Shown: positions 25,005 to 34,320, counted from the first letter of the stretch. The stretch: DNA of 64,000 nucleotides from DATAUK01 sp036268295 (GCA_036268295.1 DATAUK010000047.1:124001-188000), one strand, 5' to 3'. Numbers and translations: made by a program. The notes: a model not told the origin generated them from the letters alone.

Positions 25005-26831
25005 ATGGACATCCACCAGCACGGGATCGGGCGGGCACCGGCTCATCTGGTGATGCCTGCGGCGGCCGGCCTGCTGTTGTGCCTCGGCGGGCTGGCGGCC
25101 GGGCTCAACGGCGAGCTGCCCGCCGACGGCGTGCTCACCGGCAGCGCGCTGATAGTCATCGTGACCGCGGCGGTCTGCGGGCTGTCGGCGACGGTGGCAG
25201 TCGTGGCGATCGGCTGGCTGACCACAGTCGCATTCGCCCGGGCGCCGTACGGCGTACTCGATACCAACCACCGGCCGTTGGCGCTCGCGGCGATCGTGTT
25301 GGTGACGGCAGCAGTGACTGGTTCGGGTGTCGGCGCGACGTCGCACGGATTCGGGATCACACTGGATGACGTGGTTGAGCCCGAGGACGTCGCACGGCCG
25401 CCGCGGGGACCGTCGATCGCCGATCTGGTCTCCGCAGTGGACGGCCGGCGGCGCCGGCTCGGCGTGGCGCTGGCGGTGGTCGGGCTCACCCTGCTGACCC
25501 TGGTGCTCGCCAGCCTGCGTCACGACCTCTCACTCGCCGACGAGCTGCTGATCTACCTGCTCGCCGTCGTTGCGGTCGCCGTGGTCGGCGGCTTCGGACC
25601 GGCGGTGCTCGCTGCGGCCGCCGCCAGCCTCTGTCTGAACTGGTTCTTCACGCCACCGTTGCACCGGCTGACGATCGACGAACCAAAGAACCTGTTGGCA
25701 CTGTTGCTGTTCATCCTCGTGGCAATCAGTGTCTCGAGCGTCGTCCATGTCGCGGCGAGACGCGCAACGCTTGCCGCGCGCAGCGCCGGTGAGGCGCACG
25801 CATTGCTCGGTCTGGCTCGCACCGTGCTCGGCGCCGACGACACTCCCAACGCAGTGCTGCGCCATCTACAGACCAACCTCGGCGTCGACTCCGAGCTGCA
25901 AGAACCGATCAGCACCGGCTGGGTGCGGATCGCCAATGCCGGCGAGATCGACGAGCAGTCGGCCAGGACCTTCGTCGTACGACCGGACCTGCGGCTGGTG
26001 ATCGACGACCACGCCGAGGAAGTCGCGCCGGCGCTGCTCGAAGCGGCGGCACGCCTCGCGGCGGCATCGCTCGACCGCGAGCGGCTGCGCACTCAGGCGT
26101 CGCAGGCCGAGGCACTCGAGGCCGGCAACCGGATGCGGACCGCGCTGCTCGCCGCGGTCAGCCACGACCTACGGACCCCGCTCGCCTCGATCAAGATGAG
26201 CATCAGCAGCCTTCGTCAGCCCGACATCGCCTACTCCGCAGCCGACGAGCAGGAGCTTCTTGCGACCGTTGAAGATTCTGCCGATCGGCTCGACGGGCTG
26301 ATCGCCAACCTCCTCGACATGAGCCGGCTTCAGACCGGCGCGCTGCAACCGTTCGTGGCGCCGGTGGCGGTCGAGGAGATCGCACCGCTGGCGCTGCACG
26401 GGCTGCCGGGCGCCAACTCGGTGCAACTGGACATCCCGGAAGGCCTCCCACTGCTCCGGGCCGATGCCGGCCTGCTGGAACGCGCACTGGCCAACCTGCT
26501 GAGCAACTCGCTGCGCTACTCCCCCGCCGATCGGCCGCCGATCCTGGGCGCACGAGCCGGTGCTGACGGCGTGATCATCACGATCGTCGATCACGGTCCC
26601 GGCGTGGTGGCGAGTCAGCGACAGACGATGTTCGAGCCGTTTCAGCGGCTCGGTGATCACGACACCGCGACCGGCGTCGGCCTCGGCCTCGCGGTGGCCC
26701 GCGGCTTCGTCGAGGCGATGGCCGGTAGCCTGACCGCCAGCGGGACGCCGGGCGGCGGGCTGACGATGACTGTCGTCCTGCCGAGTGCGACGGATCCGGC
26801 GAACACCGCGGCCCCCCGGCCACAGTTGTGA
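25005..26831 (+). CDS. KdpD-like sensor histidine kinase without the KdpD N-terminal domain
   Basis: A 608-aa kinase. Helices at about residues 12-110 are followed by a DUF4118 four-helix block (about 165-250: LIYLLAVVAVAVVGGFGP, then SLCLNWFFTPPLHRLTI), the hallmark of KdpD. A GAF-like region, a HisKA domain with VSHDLRTPLASIK, and a HATPase with NLLSNSLRYSP and GVGLGLAVARGFVEAM complete it. The long cytoplasmic KdpD and USP domains of the classical protein are absent, and no kdpFABC genes are in the window. It is divergent from the KimA-like permease and overlaps its regulator by GTGA. A GTG three bases upstream could also start it. Confidence 0.87.
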   Translation: MDIHQHGIGRAPAHLVMPAAAGLLLCLGGLAAGLNGELPADGVLTGSALIVIVTAAVCGLSATVAVVAIGWLTTVAFARAPYGVLDTNHRPLALAAIVLVTAAVTGSGVGATSHGFGITLDDVVEPEDVARPPRGPSIADLVSAVDGRRRRLGVALAVVGLTLLTLVLASLRHDLSLADELLIYLLAVVAVAVVGGFGPAVLAAAAASLCLNWFFTPPLHRLTIDEPKNLLALLLFILVAISVSSVVHVAARRATLAARSAGEAHALLGLARTVLGADDTPNAVLRHLQTNLGVDSELQEPISTGWVRIANAGEIDEQSARTFVVRPDLRLVIDDHAEEVAPALLEAAARLAAASLDRERLRTQASQAEALEAGNRMRTALLAAVSHDLRTPLASIKMSISSLRQPDIAYSAADEQELLATVEDSADRLDGLIANLLDMSRLQTGALQPFVAPVAVEEIAPLALHGLPGANSVQLDIPEGLPLLRADAGLLERALANLLSNSLRYSPADRPPILGARAGADGVIITIVDHGPGVVASQRQTMFEPFQRLGDHDTATGVGLGLAVARGFVEAMAGSLTASGTPGGGLTMTVVLPSATDPANTAAPRPQL

Positions 26832-27526
26832 CCAAGGTAGTGGTGATTGACGACGAGCCGGCGATCTGTCGGGCACTGCGGATCAACCTCACCGCCCGGT
26901 CCTACGAGGTCAAGACGGCGAGCGACGGAGCCAGCGGCTTGGCTACCGTTGCGCGCGAGCGCCCCGATGTAGTCATCGTCGATCTCGGCCTGCCGGACAT
27001 GGACGGCGCCGAGGTCATCCGGGGCATCCGCGGCTGGTCGACCGCCCCGATCATCGTGCTGTCCGCGCGGGAGAACGAGGTCACCAAGGTCGCCGCACTC
27101 GATGCCGGTGCGGATGACTACATCACCAAGCCATTCGGGATGGACGAGCTGCTTGCCCGGCTGCGGGCCGCGGTACGCCGGGCCACGCCCGCCGAGGATG
27201 CTCCGGTAGTCGTGACCGACGACTTCACGATCGACCTTGCGGCGAAGCGGGTGCGCACCAACGCGGACGGCGAGATCAAGCTGACCCCGACGCAATGGCA
27301 GCTACTCGAGGTGCTGGTGCGCAACCGGGGCAAGCTCGTGACACAGCGGCAGCTGCTGCACGATGTGTGGGGTCCGGCGTACTCCACCGAGGCCAACTAC
27401 CTGCGGGTGTATGTCGCGCAGCTGCGACGCAAGCTCGAGCCCGATCCGTCGCGGCCGCGCTATCTGCTCACCGAGACCGGTATGGGATATCGGTTCGAGA
27501 ACGAGAGCGTCGCCGCCGGCTCGTAA
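26828..27526 (+). CDS. KdpE-like OmpR-family response regulator
   Basis: A 232-aa regulator paired with the preceding kinase. The receiver has VIDDEP, the phospho-acceptor Asp in VIVDLGLPDMDG, and Lys in ITKPFG. The C-terminal winged helix includes LTPTQWQLLEVLVRNRGKLV, then YLRVYVAQLRRKLEPDP and the wing TETGMGYRF. Translation starts at GTG inside the kinase stop. The likely target is the divergent potassium permease promoter, by analogy with KdpE. Confidence 0.93.
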   Translation: MTKVVVIDDEPAICRALRINLTARSYEVKTASDGASGLATVARERPDVVIVDLGLPDMDGAEVIRGIRGWSTAPIIVLSARENEVTKVAALDAGADDYITKPFGMDELLARLRAAVRRATPAEDAPVVVTDDFTIDLAAKRVRTNADGEIKLTPTQWQLLEVLVRNRGKLVTQRQLLHDVWGPAYSTEANYLRVYVAQLRRKLEPDPSRPRYLLTETGMGYRFENESVAAGS

Positions 27527-27535
27527 AGGTCTTGG

Positions 27536-29194
27536 TTACGACCCGCGGACCTCGGCAACCGAAAGGTTCCAGGTGAGCGGGTTGCCGGCAGCGTCGGTGA
27601 GCTGGGAGATCACCGCATCGAGGTTGGCCCAGAGCCGATAACTCTGGCCGGCGGCGAGGGACGGCACTGACAGCGTCGCGGAGGTGACCGTGCCGCCGCT
27701 TCCGTCACACGCGATCGCGCCGGGCGTCCCGTTCGAGCAGCTGATTGCCGCGATCTGGAGCGGATGCTGGTAGCGGGTGACAGCCGGTTGCACTGCGAAG
27801 ACGCTCAACGTCGAGGGCGAGACGTTCTTCACGCCCTCGCTGAAGTCCAGCGTGACGGTGTGTGCAGCCGCCGACGCGGTGGCGTTCAGGACCGAGGGCG
27901 CGATGACATCCCCTGGGTCGGACGTCACGGTCAGCGAGCCGGGCAGACCGGCGGCGATGAGCTTGGAGCTCGGATAGTCGGCGGCATTGCCGGCCCGGTC
28001 TGTGACGAGGACGTCGATCCGCCAGTTGCCACTCGGCACGCAGCGCGCGAAGCCCACCTGTCCGGTCCACTCGTTGCCGCTTCGGGTCAGGACGACGTTG
28101 CGGGAGCTGCCCGGCTCCGACGTCGACTGGCCGTCGACCGAGAAGCTTGCGCTGATCCCATGTACGCCGGAGAGCGCATCGGTTGCCGTCGCGGACACTG
28201 TCTCGACCTCCGTGCCGGTGGTCGTGTCGACGGCTGGCAGCGAGAGACTCAGCGTCCTCAGTGCCGGTGTGACGTGATCAACGCCGCTGGTGATCGTCAA
28301 CGCACTCGCAAAGTGCCTCGCTCTCAGCTGGATCGCGGTGAGATCCCTCGTTGCCGGCTTCACGCCGCTTCGATAGGAGGCAAAGACCTGCGGCCGGGCG
28401 ACGGCGTCGCCGACCCATTGCCTGACCGTGAGATCACCGGACCACTGATCGCCCGCGCCCCGAACGAGCGACACCGAGCCGAAGATTCTGCGGCCAGAAG
28501 CGGTGGCGACGAAAACCCGAACCGACCGCGGATGAGGCGCAGCGAATCTCGCCGTGACCCTAACCCGCTCGGGCCGCGACGTAGTGTCCACGAACTGCGG
28601 CGAGACGTCGAAGCCGGTCAACCGTCCGGCTTCGGTCGGCGGAGGATGTGACGACGTCGGCGTAGCCGGTCCGGTGACGGTCAGCGAGGTGTCCCAACCT
28701 GCTTGGAGCGTCGGGTCGCTCGGCGACTGCGCGCGAGCCGAGAAGTGGTTATAGATCTGGCTGTTGCCGGCGGCGTCGGTGGCGTCGACCTCGCGCAACA
28801 GCCAGGTTCCCGGCACGGCGTTCTTCGCGATGACGAACGAGCCTTGCCATACTCCGTCGTCGGGCGTCCCACTGACCGGCGACAATGACCTCACATCGGC
28901 GCCGCCGAACCGGCCGAACACCACGACGCCGATCCGCTTGACCCCGCTGCCAAAACCACTTGAGGCGGTGTCGGTCGCCACGGCAGTGACAGTCACCTTG
29001 CGCGGACCGCTGAGATCGACCGACCCTGTGCTGAAGGTCAGGCCGGCAACCTGGGGCGGCACGGTGTCCTCCGGCGGACCGCACAGACTGGCCGCCGCGG
29101 TGGCGGTTCCCGAGAGCAGCGGTGAAGCCGCCGCGGTCACGACAACCGCAGCGGTCGTCGACCAGCGCCACCACTTCGCAATGCCGCGAGCCAT
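27536..29194 (-). CDS. Secreted protein with repeated Ig-like beta domains
   Basis: A 552-aa protein. The signal peptide is about 1-33 (WSTTAAVVVTAAASPLLSG). Several beta-sandwich repeats follow, each with a VTVTAVATDTASSGFG or VSATATDALSGVHG type segment (bacterial Ig-like). Near the C-terminus TLDFSEGVKNVSPSTLSVF resembles SwmB/Big_5-type domains. No anchor was seen, so it is probably extracellular. ATG 29194 is chosen because a perfect GGAGG lies 5 nt upstream; the frame is open further upstream without support. Confidence 0.72.
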   Translation of the reverse strand: MARGIAKWWRWSTTAAVVVTAAASPLLSGTATAAASLCGPPEDTVPPQVAGLTFSTGSVDLSGPRKVTVTAVATDTASSGFGSGVKRIGVVVFGRFGGADVRSLSPVSGTPDDGVWQGSFVIAKNAVPGTWLLREVDATDAAGNSQIYNHFSARAQSPSDPTLQAGWDTSLTVTGPATPTSSHPPPTEAGRLTGFDVSPQFVDTTSRPERVRVTARFAAPHPRSVRVFVATASGRRIFGSVSLVRGAGDQWSGDLTVRQWVGDAVARPQVFASYRSGVKPATRDLTAIQLRARHFASALTITSGVDHVTPALRTLSLSLPAVDTTTGTEVETVSATATDALSGVHGISASFSVDGQSTSEPGSSRNVVLTRSGNEWTGQVGFARCVPSGNWRIDVLVTDRAGNAADYPSSKLIAAGLPGSLTVTSDPGDVIAPSVLNATASAAAHTVTLDFSEGVKNVSPSTLSVFAVQPAVTRYQHPLQIAAISCSNGTPGAIACDGSGGTVTSATLSVPSLAAGQSYRLWANLDAVISQLTDAAGNPLTWNLSVAEVRGS

Positions 29195-29248
29195 CGCGCC
29201 TCCCATTGACCGGAAGCATATGGCGCCGCCCTGATGCTCGCCGGTTAG

Positions 29249-29527
29249 CAGATCGTTCTCGGTGAGCATCAGGACGCGGCGGTCGCACCCGGCGTCCTGC
29301 ACGATCTCGCGGGTGGCCGCGGCGCCGCCAATGTCGGCTTCACCCTTGGCGTTCTTCACGCCCGCCAGACCGACGCCATCGCCGCGGCCCGCAGTGAGGT
29401 CGCGCACGTATGGACAACCGCCTCGCGGCGCAAACTTCCCACTTGGTGTGGCATGGCGGTGTTGCAGGTGCGGGCCGGCTCAGCACCGGAGCTGGTCGCG
29501 ACGGAGCGCTTCGACCCGCTGGTCTGA
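29249..29527 (+). pseudogene. Possible gene remnant in the gap between the Ig-like and aquaporin genes
   Basis: An open frame with no usable start after the in-frame TAG at 29246. It reads AGGRGAANVGFTLGVLHA, then AIAAARSEVAHVWTT and ATERFDPLV, with the high third-position GC seen in real genes here. It could be the tail of a decayed gene. The family is not recognised. The region also contains an imperfect inverted repeat (gatgctcgcc at 29233, ggtgagcatc at 29261). Confidence 0.3.
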
Positions 29528-29530
29528 CCG

Positions 29531-30364
29531 CTACTTTGTCGACGCCTGCGCCAGCTCGGAACCCTTGACCGGAAGCGAGCCGCCAAGGCTGGAGCGGTAC
29601 GCCGGGTCGTGGAACAGCTTCGCGGTCACCGGCCTGCCGCCGGGCAACACCTCGTGCAGCCCTGCGGCAAGCGCTGCGCCGGCAAGCGGACCGGCGACGT
29701 AGATCCAGTAGACAGCGAGTCGATGACCGAGGATTGCCGGGCCGAAGCTCCGGGCCGGGTTGAGGCTCGTGCCGGTGTATGCCGCGCCCTGCCACACCAG
29801 CGCCGCGACCACGATCCAGACGACCAGCGGGGTCCACGGCGCGGTGCCGGCACGCGAGGTCATCAGCAGGATCGCGAGCACCAGAGCTGCGGTCATCAAG
29901 GTCTCGACCCCGGCCGCCTGCACGTTGTCGAGACCGTGCCCCGGCACTGTCGCCCCGAAGCTCAGCACCCGAGCGGTGTGCCCCCACAAGCCTTCGACGG
30001 CAAGTGTGCCGAGCACCGCACCGGCAATCTGTGAGGCGGTGTAGCCGAGCAGGTCATGTCGATGGACGTTGCCGCGCAGCCAGAATGCGAGGGTGACGGC
30101 CGGGTTGAGATGCGCACCGCTTCGACGGCCCAGCGGCGAGATCGCGACGAGACTACCGGCGGCCGCGAACAACAGCCCGGTGATGAGCAGCCGGGTCGAA
30201 TGGCTCGGGACGTGTGCCGCGATCGCAGCGTGAGGCCCGAAGTCGAGGCAGATCGCCGACAAGCCACCGAACAGGAGCAGCGCCGTACCGATCAGCTCGC
30301 AGCTCCACTCGACCGGGTGCAGGCCGCGCTGTGGCTCGTGATGGTCCGGCGGCTCGACAGGCAT
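29531..30364 (-). CDS. Aquaporin/glycerol facilitator (MIP family)
   Basis: A 277-aa channel with six helices and both signature boxes: GAHLNPAVTLAFW in the first half and GTSLNPARSFGPAI in the second. It conducts water or small neutral solutes; the second-box surroundings favour a water-type pore, but metalloid or peroxide transport cannot be excluded. The start ATG at 30364 lies 2 nt after the stop of the Fur-family gene, so the two form an operon. Confidence 0.88.
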   Translation of the reverse strand: MPVEPPDHHEPQRGLHPVEWSCELIGTALLLFGGLSAICLDFGPHAAIAAHVPSHSTRLLITGLLFAAAGSLVAISPLGRRSGAHLNPAVTLAFWLRGNVHRHDLLGYTASQIAGAVLGTLAVEGLWGHTARVLSFGATVPGHGLDNVQAAGVETLMTAALVLAILLMTSRAGTAPWTPLVVWIVVAALVWQGAAYTGTSLNPARSFGPAILGHRLAVYWIYVAGPLAGAALAAGLHEVLPGGRPVTAKLFHDPAYRSSLGGSLPVKGSELAQASTK

Positions 30365-30366
30365 AC

Positions 30367-30852
30367 CTACTGGCGGGCCGCGGCCGCGCAGTCTTTGCAC
30401 ACCCCCGAGAGCGCAACGTGGCTGGCGTCGAGGCGGAAGCCGCTCGCCCGGCGGATCCGGATCGGGGTGTCGCCGAGGACGTCGGCCGGCAGGTCGGTCA
30501 CCCGCCCACAATCCGAGCACTGGGCATGCAGGTGCGGCGCGCGCTGCGGTTGGCTCGCTGACCGAAGCGCGTCGGCGAGGTGATAGGCGGTCAAGCCGCG
30601 GTCGAGATGCACATGGCGCAGGACGCCGGCCGCTGTGAGGCCCTCCAGGGTGCGATAGACGGTCGCACGATGAATCGGCGGGTCGCTGCCGGCTACCTGC
30701 TCGTGCAGCGCGTCGGCTGAGAGGTGCTCACCCCTGGCGGCGAGAATGCATGACAGCAGCGCCACCCGAGGCTTGGTGACCCGCTGTCCTACCGCTCGCA
30801 GCAGCGACGTCGCTCGCGCAGCGAGCGCAGCGTCGTCGAGGCCCGTAGTCAT
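30367..30852 (-). CDS. Fur/Zur-family metalloregulator
   Basis: A 161-aa repressor. The DNA-binding half reads VGQRVTKPRVALLSCI, then HLSADALHEQVAG and the recognition segment PIHRATVYRTLEGLTAAGV. The dimerisation half has PHLHAQCSDCGRV and the end CKDCAAAARQ, giving the paired CxxC structural zinc site. The order resembles Zur/FurB of actinobacteria. It is transcribed just ahead of an aquaporin gene. ATG 30852 is chosen over an upstream start that adds a non-conserved leader. Confidence 0.85.
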   Translation of the reverse strand: MTTGLDDAALAARATSLLRAVGQRVTKPRVALLSCILAARGEHLSADALHEQVAGSDPPIHRATVYRTLEGLTAAGVLRHVHLDRGLTAYHLADALRSASQPQRAPHLHAQCSDCGRVTDLPADVLGDTPIRIRRASGFRLDASHVALSGVCKDCAAAARQ

Positions 30853-30885
30853 AACGCCCAGTCTGCACCTCGGCACCGAGCGCCG

Positions 30886-32694
30886 CTAATGCGAAAGCGA
30901 CACCTGTGGCTCAGCCTGCGGCGGGACCACCGTCTCGTTGAGCAGCCCAATGATCTCGGCCGAGGGAAGCGGGCGGGCGAAGTAAAAGCCCTGGGCGTAG
31001 CGACAGCCGAGCGACTGAAGCGTCGCCAGCTGCGCCTGGTTCTCGACGCCTTCCGCGATCGCATCGATCTCCAGCGCCGCCGCCAGGTCGACGATCGATC
31101 GCAACAGCGCGGCGGACTTGGCGCTCTCGCCTAGGCCGACGACGAAGCTTCGGTCGATCTTGAGGATGTCGATCGGATAGCGGTCGAGGTAGGCCAGCGA
31201 GGAATAGCCGGTGCCGAAGTCATCGACGGCGACCTTCACGCCGAGCTCGCGCAGCGCGCCAAGGCGTGATCTGGCGAGCTCGGCATCTTTGAGCAGCAGG
31301 TTCTCGGTGATCTCGATGATCAGCACCGCCGCCGCAAGACCGGCACTTTCCAAGGCACCTGCTGCGATGTCGATCAGATCGGGGTCGTGGAGCTGGCGGG
31401 GCGAGAGGTTTACCGAGATCGACAGCTGCTCTCCGGTTGCCGACTTCCAGCTGGCGGCATCGCGGGTGGCCTGCTCGATGACCCATCGCCCGATCGGCAC
31501 GATCAAGCCGGTGTCCTCTGCGACGTCGATGAACTCCGCCGGCGGCAGCAGGCCGCGGGTTGGGTGGTGCCAGCGGATCAGTGCCTCGACGCCGACGATT
31601 TCCAGTGTTCCGAGATCGATCAGCGGCTGGTAGTGCAGGCCGAACTCGTTGTTCTCCACACCTCGGCGCAGCTCGGTTTCCAACCGGAGCCGGCGCAGCA
31701 CTCGGGCCTGCATTGCCGGCTCGAAGCTGACGACCCTGCTGCGGCCATCGGCCTTCGCGCGATACATCGCGACATCGGCGTCGCGCATCAGATCCTGGCC
31801 GTCGCGGTCGTCGGATGCGTGGACGAGGCCGATGCTGGCGCTGATCGCGACGGTACTTCGCGACAGCACGAACGGAGTGCTCACCGCGGCGAGGATGCGC
31901 TGCGCTGCGGCGTACGCGGAGGTGTGATCAACGCTTTCCAGCAGTACGGCGAACTCGTCACCGCCGAGCCGCGCGGCGACGTCGCGTGGCCGCAGCGAGC
32001 CGCGAAGCCGCCGGGCGACCATGACGAGCAGTTCGTCGCCGATGGCATGGCCGAAGCTGTCATTCACGGCTTTGAAGCCGTCGAGGTCGAGCAACAGCAA
32101 CGCGATGCCGGGTGAGTCGGGCCGAAGTCGGTCGACGGCCTCGTCGATCCGGCCGGCGAGGTAGAGCCGGTTGGACAGCCCGGTCAGTGAGTCACTGTGG
32201 GCGAGCCGGCGAAGGCCGAGTTCGGCTTCCTTGCGGCTGCTGATGTCGGTGACCACGCCATCGATAATCCGTCGGCCGTCGGGCTGTGCCCCGCGCTGCC
32301 ACATCTGGTCGAGCACCCAGCGGGTGACACCGTCGCGGCCAACCATCCGATACTCCAGCTGCATCACACCGGGAGTGTCGACGGTGGCCGCGGATCGGTA
32401 CGCCTCGCGGTCGTCAGGGTGGACCGCGCTGTTCCACGCCGCCGACAGGTCGGTGCCCGGAGCCGGGTCACCGCCAAGGAAGATCTCGATGCCGGGACCG
32501 GTGTAGACCTCCTGATAGCTCCCGTCGGGAAGCACCTCGCCGGTGTAGACGTGACAGCCAACCCGGGTGAGCAACTCGACGAATGCCGCGTGCTCGGCAG
32601 TCGACATCGGTCGAGCGTCTATGGACGACGTCGACTCACCGTCCCCCGCGGCCAGGACCATACGGTTCACGTCGGCAGATCCGGGCGAAATCAT
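30886..32694 (-). CDS. PAS-GGDEF-EAL protein (cyclic di-GMP turnover)
   Basis: A 602-aa soluble protein. A PAS fold (about 45-165) ends in RIIDGVVTDISSRKEAELG. The GGDEF domain has DLDGFKAVNDSFGHAIGD and an intact RLGGDEFAVLL. The EAL domain has GVEALIRWHHP, SVNLSP, EITEN, DDFGTGYSSL and AEGVEN, all residues needed for phosphodiesterase activity. Both activities may be present, or the GGDEF may act as a GTP-sensing domain, as in many dual proteins. No membrane segment. It is likely monocistronic. Confidence 0.93.
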   Translation of the reverse strand: MISPGSADVNRMVLAAGDGESTSSIDARPMSTAEHAAFVELLTRVGCHVYTGEVLPDGSYQEVYTGPGIEIFLGGDPAPGTDLSAAWNSAVHPDDREAYRSAATVDTPGVMQLEYRMVGRDGVTRWVLDQMWQRGAQPDGRRIIDGVVTDISSRKEAELGLRRLAHSDSLTGLSNRLYLAGRIDEAVDRLRPDSPGIALLLLDLDGFKAVNDSFGHAIGDELLVMVARRLRGSLRPRDVAARLGGDEFAVLLESVDHTSAYAAAQRILAAVSTPFVLSRSTVAISASIGLVHASDDRDGQDLMRDADVAMYRAKADGRSRVVSFEPAMQARVLRRLRLETELRRGVENNEFGLHYQPLIDLGTLEIVGVEALIRWHHPTRGLLPPAEFIDVAEDTGLIVPIGRWVIEQATRDAASWKSATGEQLSISVNLSPRQLHDPDLIDIAAGALESAGLAAAVLIIEITENLLLKDAELARSRLGALRELGVKVAVDDFGTGYSSLAYLDRYPIDILKIDRSFVVGLGESAKSAALLRSIVDLAAALEIDAIAEGVENQAQLATLQSLGCRYAQGFYFARPLPSAEIIGLLNETVVPPQAEPQVSLSH

Positions 32695-32775
32695 GACCGC
32701 TCGGGCACCACGAATTGTTAGCCCATCCAGCTCTGCTTACGCTCAGTAGACCTGCCCGCCACGCTCACCGGCAGC

Positions 32776-33351
32776 TCAGCCGCGCTGCACTGCCGGACGC
32801 GGCTGGTAGCGGAGAAGCACCACGCCATTGCCGAACGTCTGGGTGTGGGTCAGGTCCAGCGTGACGTCGTACCCGGCGGGCCAGAACGGGTGACCGTCGC
32901 CGAGCACGACCGGATGGACGTACAGCCAATATTCATCGATCAGGTCGTGGCGCATGAACGTCGCGGCGAGAATGGCGCCGCCAACGACGAGGTCACCGCC
33001 GGCCTCGGCCTTGAGGGCCAGGATGTCATCGACAACGACCTCGCGGACAACCGTCGTGTTCCAGTCGGCCGACGTCAGCGTGCTCGAGAACACCCACTTC
33101 GGCATCTCCCGCCAGATCCGGGCGAACTCCGCGACCGTCGGCGTACTTGCCGGGTCGGCGTCGGCAGTGGGCCAGAAATCGGCCATCAGCTGGTAGGTGA
33201 CGCGGCCGTCGAGGAAGCCTCCCATCGGGGCGAGTTGCTCGTTGAGGTGGCGGTGCAACTGATCGTCGACGCAGTGCCAGTCGATCTCACGGTTCGGTCC
33301 CTCGAAGAAGCCGTCGATCGACACCGATATCATCGCGATGATCCGTCTCAA
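32776..33351 (-). CDS. RibD C-terminal/dihydrofolate-reductase-like protein
   Basis: A 191-aa NADPH-binding fold. The N-terminus is RRIIAMISVSIDGFFEGPN, followed by FLDGRVTYQLMADFW, WREMPKWVFSSTL, the cofactor glycine motif DLVVGGAIL and a late HPVVLGDGHPFW. It belongs to the stand-alone family known from YwjB/YyaP, whose substrates are mostly unknown. It starts with TTG, supported by a GAGGAG site 5-6 nt upstream. Confidence 0.82.
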   Translation of the reverse strand: MRRIIAMISVSIDGFFEGPNREIDWHCVDDQLHRHLNEQLAPMGGFLDGRVTYQLMADFWPTADADPASTPTVAEFARIWREMPKWVFSSTLTSADWNTTVVREVVVDDILALKAEAGGDLVVGGAILAATFMRHDLIDEYWLYVHPVVLGDGHPFWPAGYDVTLDLTHTQTFGNGVVLLRYQPRPAVQRG

Positions 33352-33459
33352 TCCGGCTCCTCGCTAGCTGAGGACTCACAGGCCGCTGCCAGGTTAGTTC
33401 CCTAGGTTGAGCGGCAGGAATCCGAGGGTCGTAGGTCTCGCCGAGGGAGGTCGGTAGCA

Positions 33460-34320
33460 GTGAGCCCGGACGGCAAAGGGGGTGCGGGCGGGCGATTCAA
33501 AAAGGCTGTAAACCACGCCCTTGAGCGCACCACTGGCCACCAGATCACCCGGGTTCGAGTCGAGCCGACTCGGCGTCACCGAGTCAATCGACTCGTCACC
33601 AGGCCGACGTTCATCATCGCGCCGGTGCGATCAGGCTCGACGCTGCTGCGCGTCATCCTCGACAGCCATTCCGAGATTTGCGCGCCTCACGAGCTCCACC
33701 TGCGCACGATGCATGTCCGGGTCACCGAATACGGCCAGCGGGCGGTCGAGCAGATCGGCCTCGACGAGCGAGCTCTCGAACACCTGCTCTGGGACCGAGT
33801 GCTCCACCGCGAGCTCGCTGCCAGCGGCAAGAAGATCATCGTCGAGAAGACCCCGAACACGGTGTTCGGCTGGGACCGGCTGCAAGAAGCGTGGCCTCGG
33901 GCCAGATTCATCTTCCTACTCCGCCACCCGGCCTCGATTGCCGATGCCCTCGGCCGGGTCCGTGACGGCGCAGCTAACAAGACCTTCGATGAGTCCGAGG
34001 TCGTTGAGCGGATCCGCGAATACACCGAGCAGGTCGAGCAAGCCAGGTCGAACCTGCCCGGCCTGACCGTGAAGTACGAGGAGCTCGTCAAGGAGCCCGA
34101 GCGGGTGGTCTCCGGAATATGCCGCTTTCTCGAGGTCGAGTGGGAGCCCGCGATGCTGGATTACGGCGCGTTCAGGCACGGTCCGTATGTGCCGCGGCTC
34201 GGGGACTGGGGTCCGAAGATCCGGTCCGGTCACATCGACAGTGACATCGTCGTGCCCGCCGACGACCAGGTGCCGGAAGCGTTGCGACCCATCAGCGCGG
34301 CTTGGGACTACCTGAGCTGA
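33460..34320 (+). CDS. PAPS-dependent sulfotransferase family protein
   Basis: A 286-aa enzyme. The 5'-phosphosulfate loop is IIAPVRSGSTLL (about 47-58), and the 3'-phosphate motif is FLLRHPASIADALG, preceded by IIVEKTPNTVFGW. Conserved YEELVKEPERVV and the end PISAAWDYLS agree with bacterial Stf-type enzymes acting on lipids or carbohydrates. The acceptor is unknown. GTG start with a gagggagg site about 10 nt upstream. It diverges from the RibD-like gene, and its 3' end lies 3 nt from the convergent beta-helix gene. Confidence 0.85.
   Translation: MSPDGKGGAGGRFKKAVNHALERTTGHQITRVRVEPTRRHRVNRLVTRPTFIIAPVRSGSTLLRVILDSHSEICAPHELHLRTMHVRVTEYGQRAVEQIGLDERALEHLLWDRVLHRELAASGKKIIVEKTPNTVFGWDRLQEAWPRARFIFLLRHPASIADALGRVRDGAANKTFDESEVVERIREYTEQVEQARSNLPGLTVKYEELVKEPERVVSGICRFLEVEWEPAMLDYGAFRHGPYVPRLGDWGPKIRSGHIDSDIVVPADDQVPEALRPISAAWDYLS

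Noticed and set aside
27521..27541. Hairpin TCGTAA/TTACGA between the kdpE-like and Ig-like genes
   Set aside because: Only 6 bp of stem with a 9-base loop; too weak to call as a terminator.
33540..33580. tRNA T-arm-like sequence (gttcgagtc)
   Set aside because: It lies within the sulfotransferase N-terminus and has no acceptor or anticodon arms around it.
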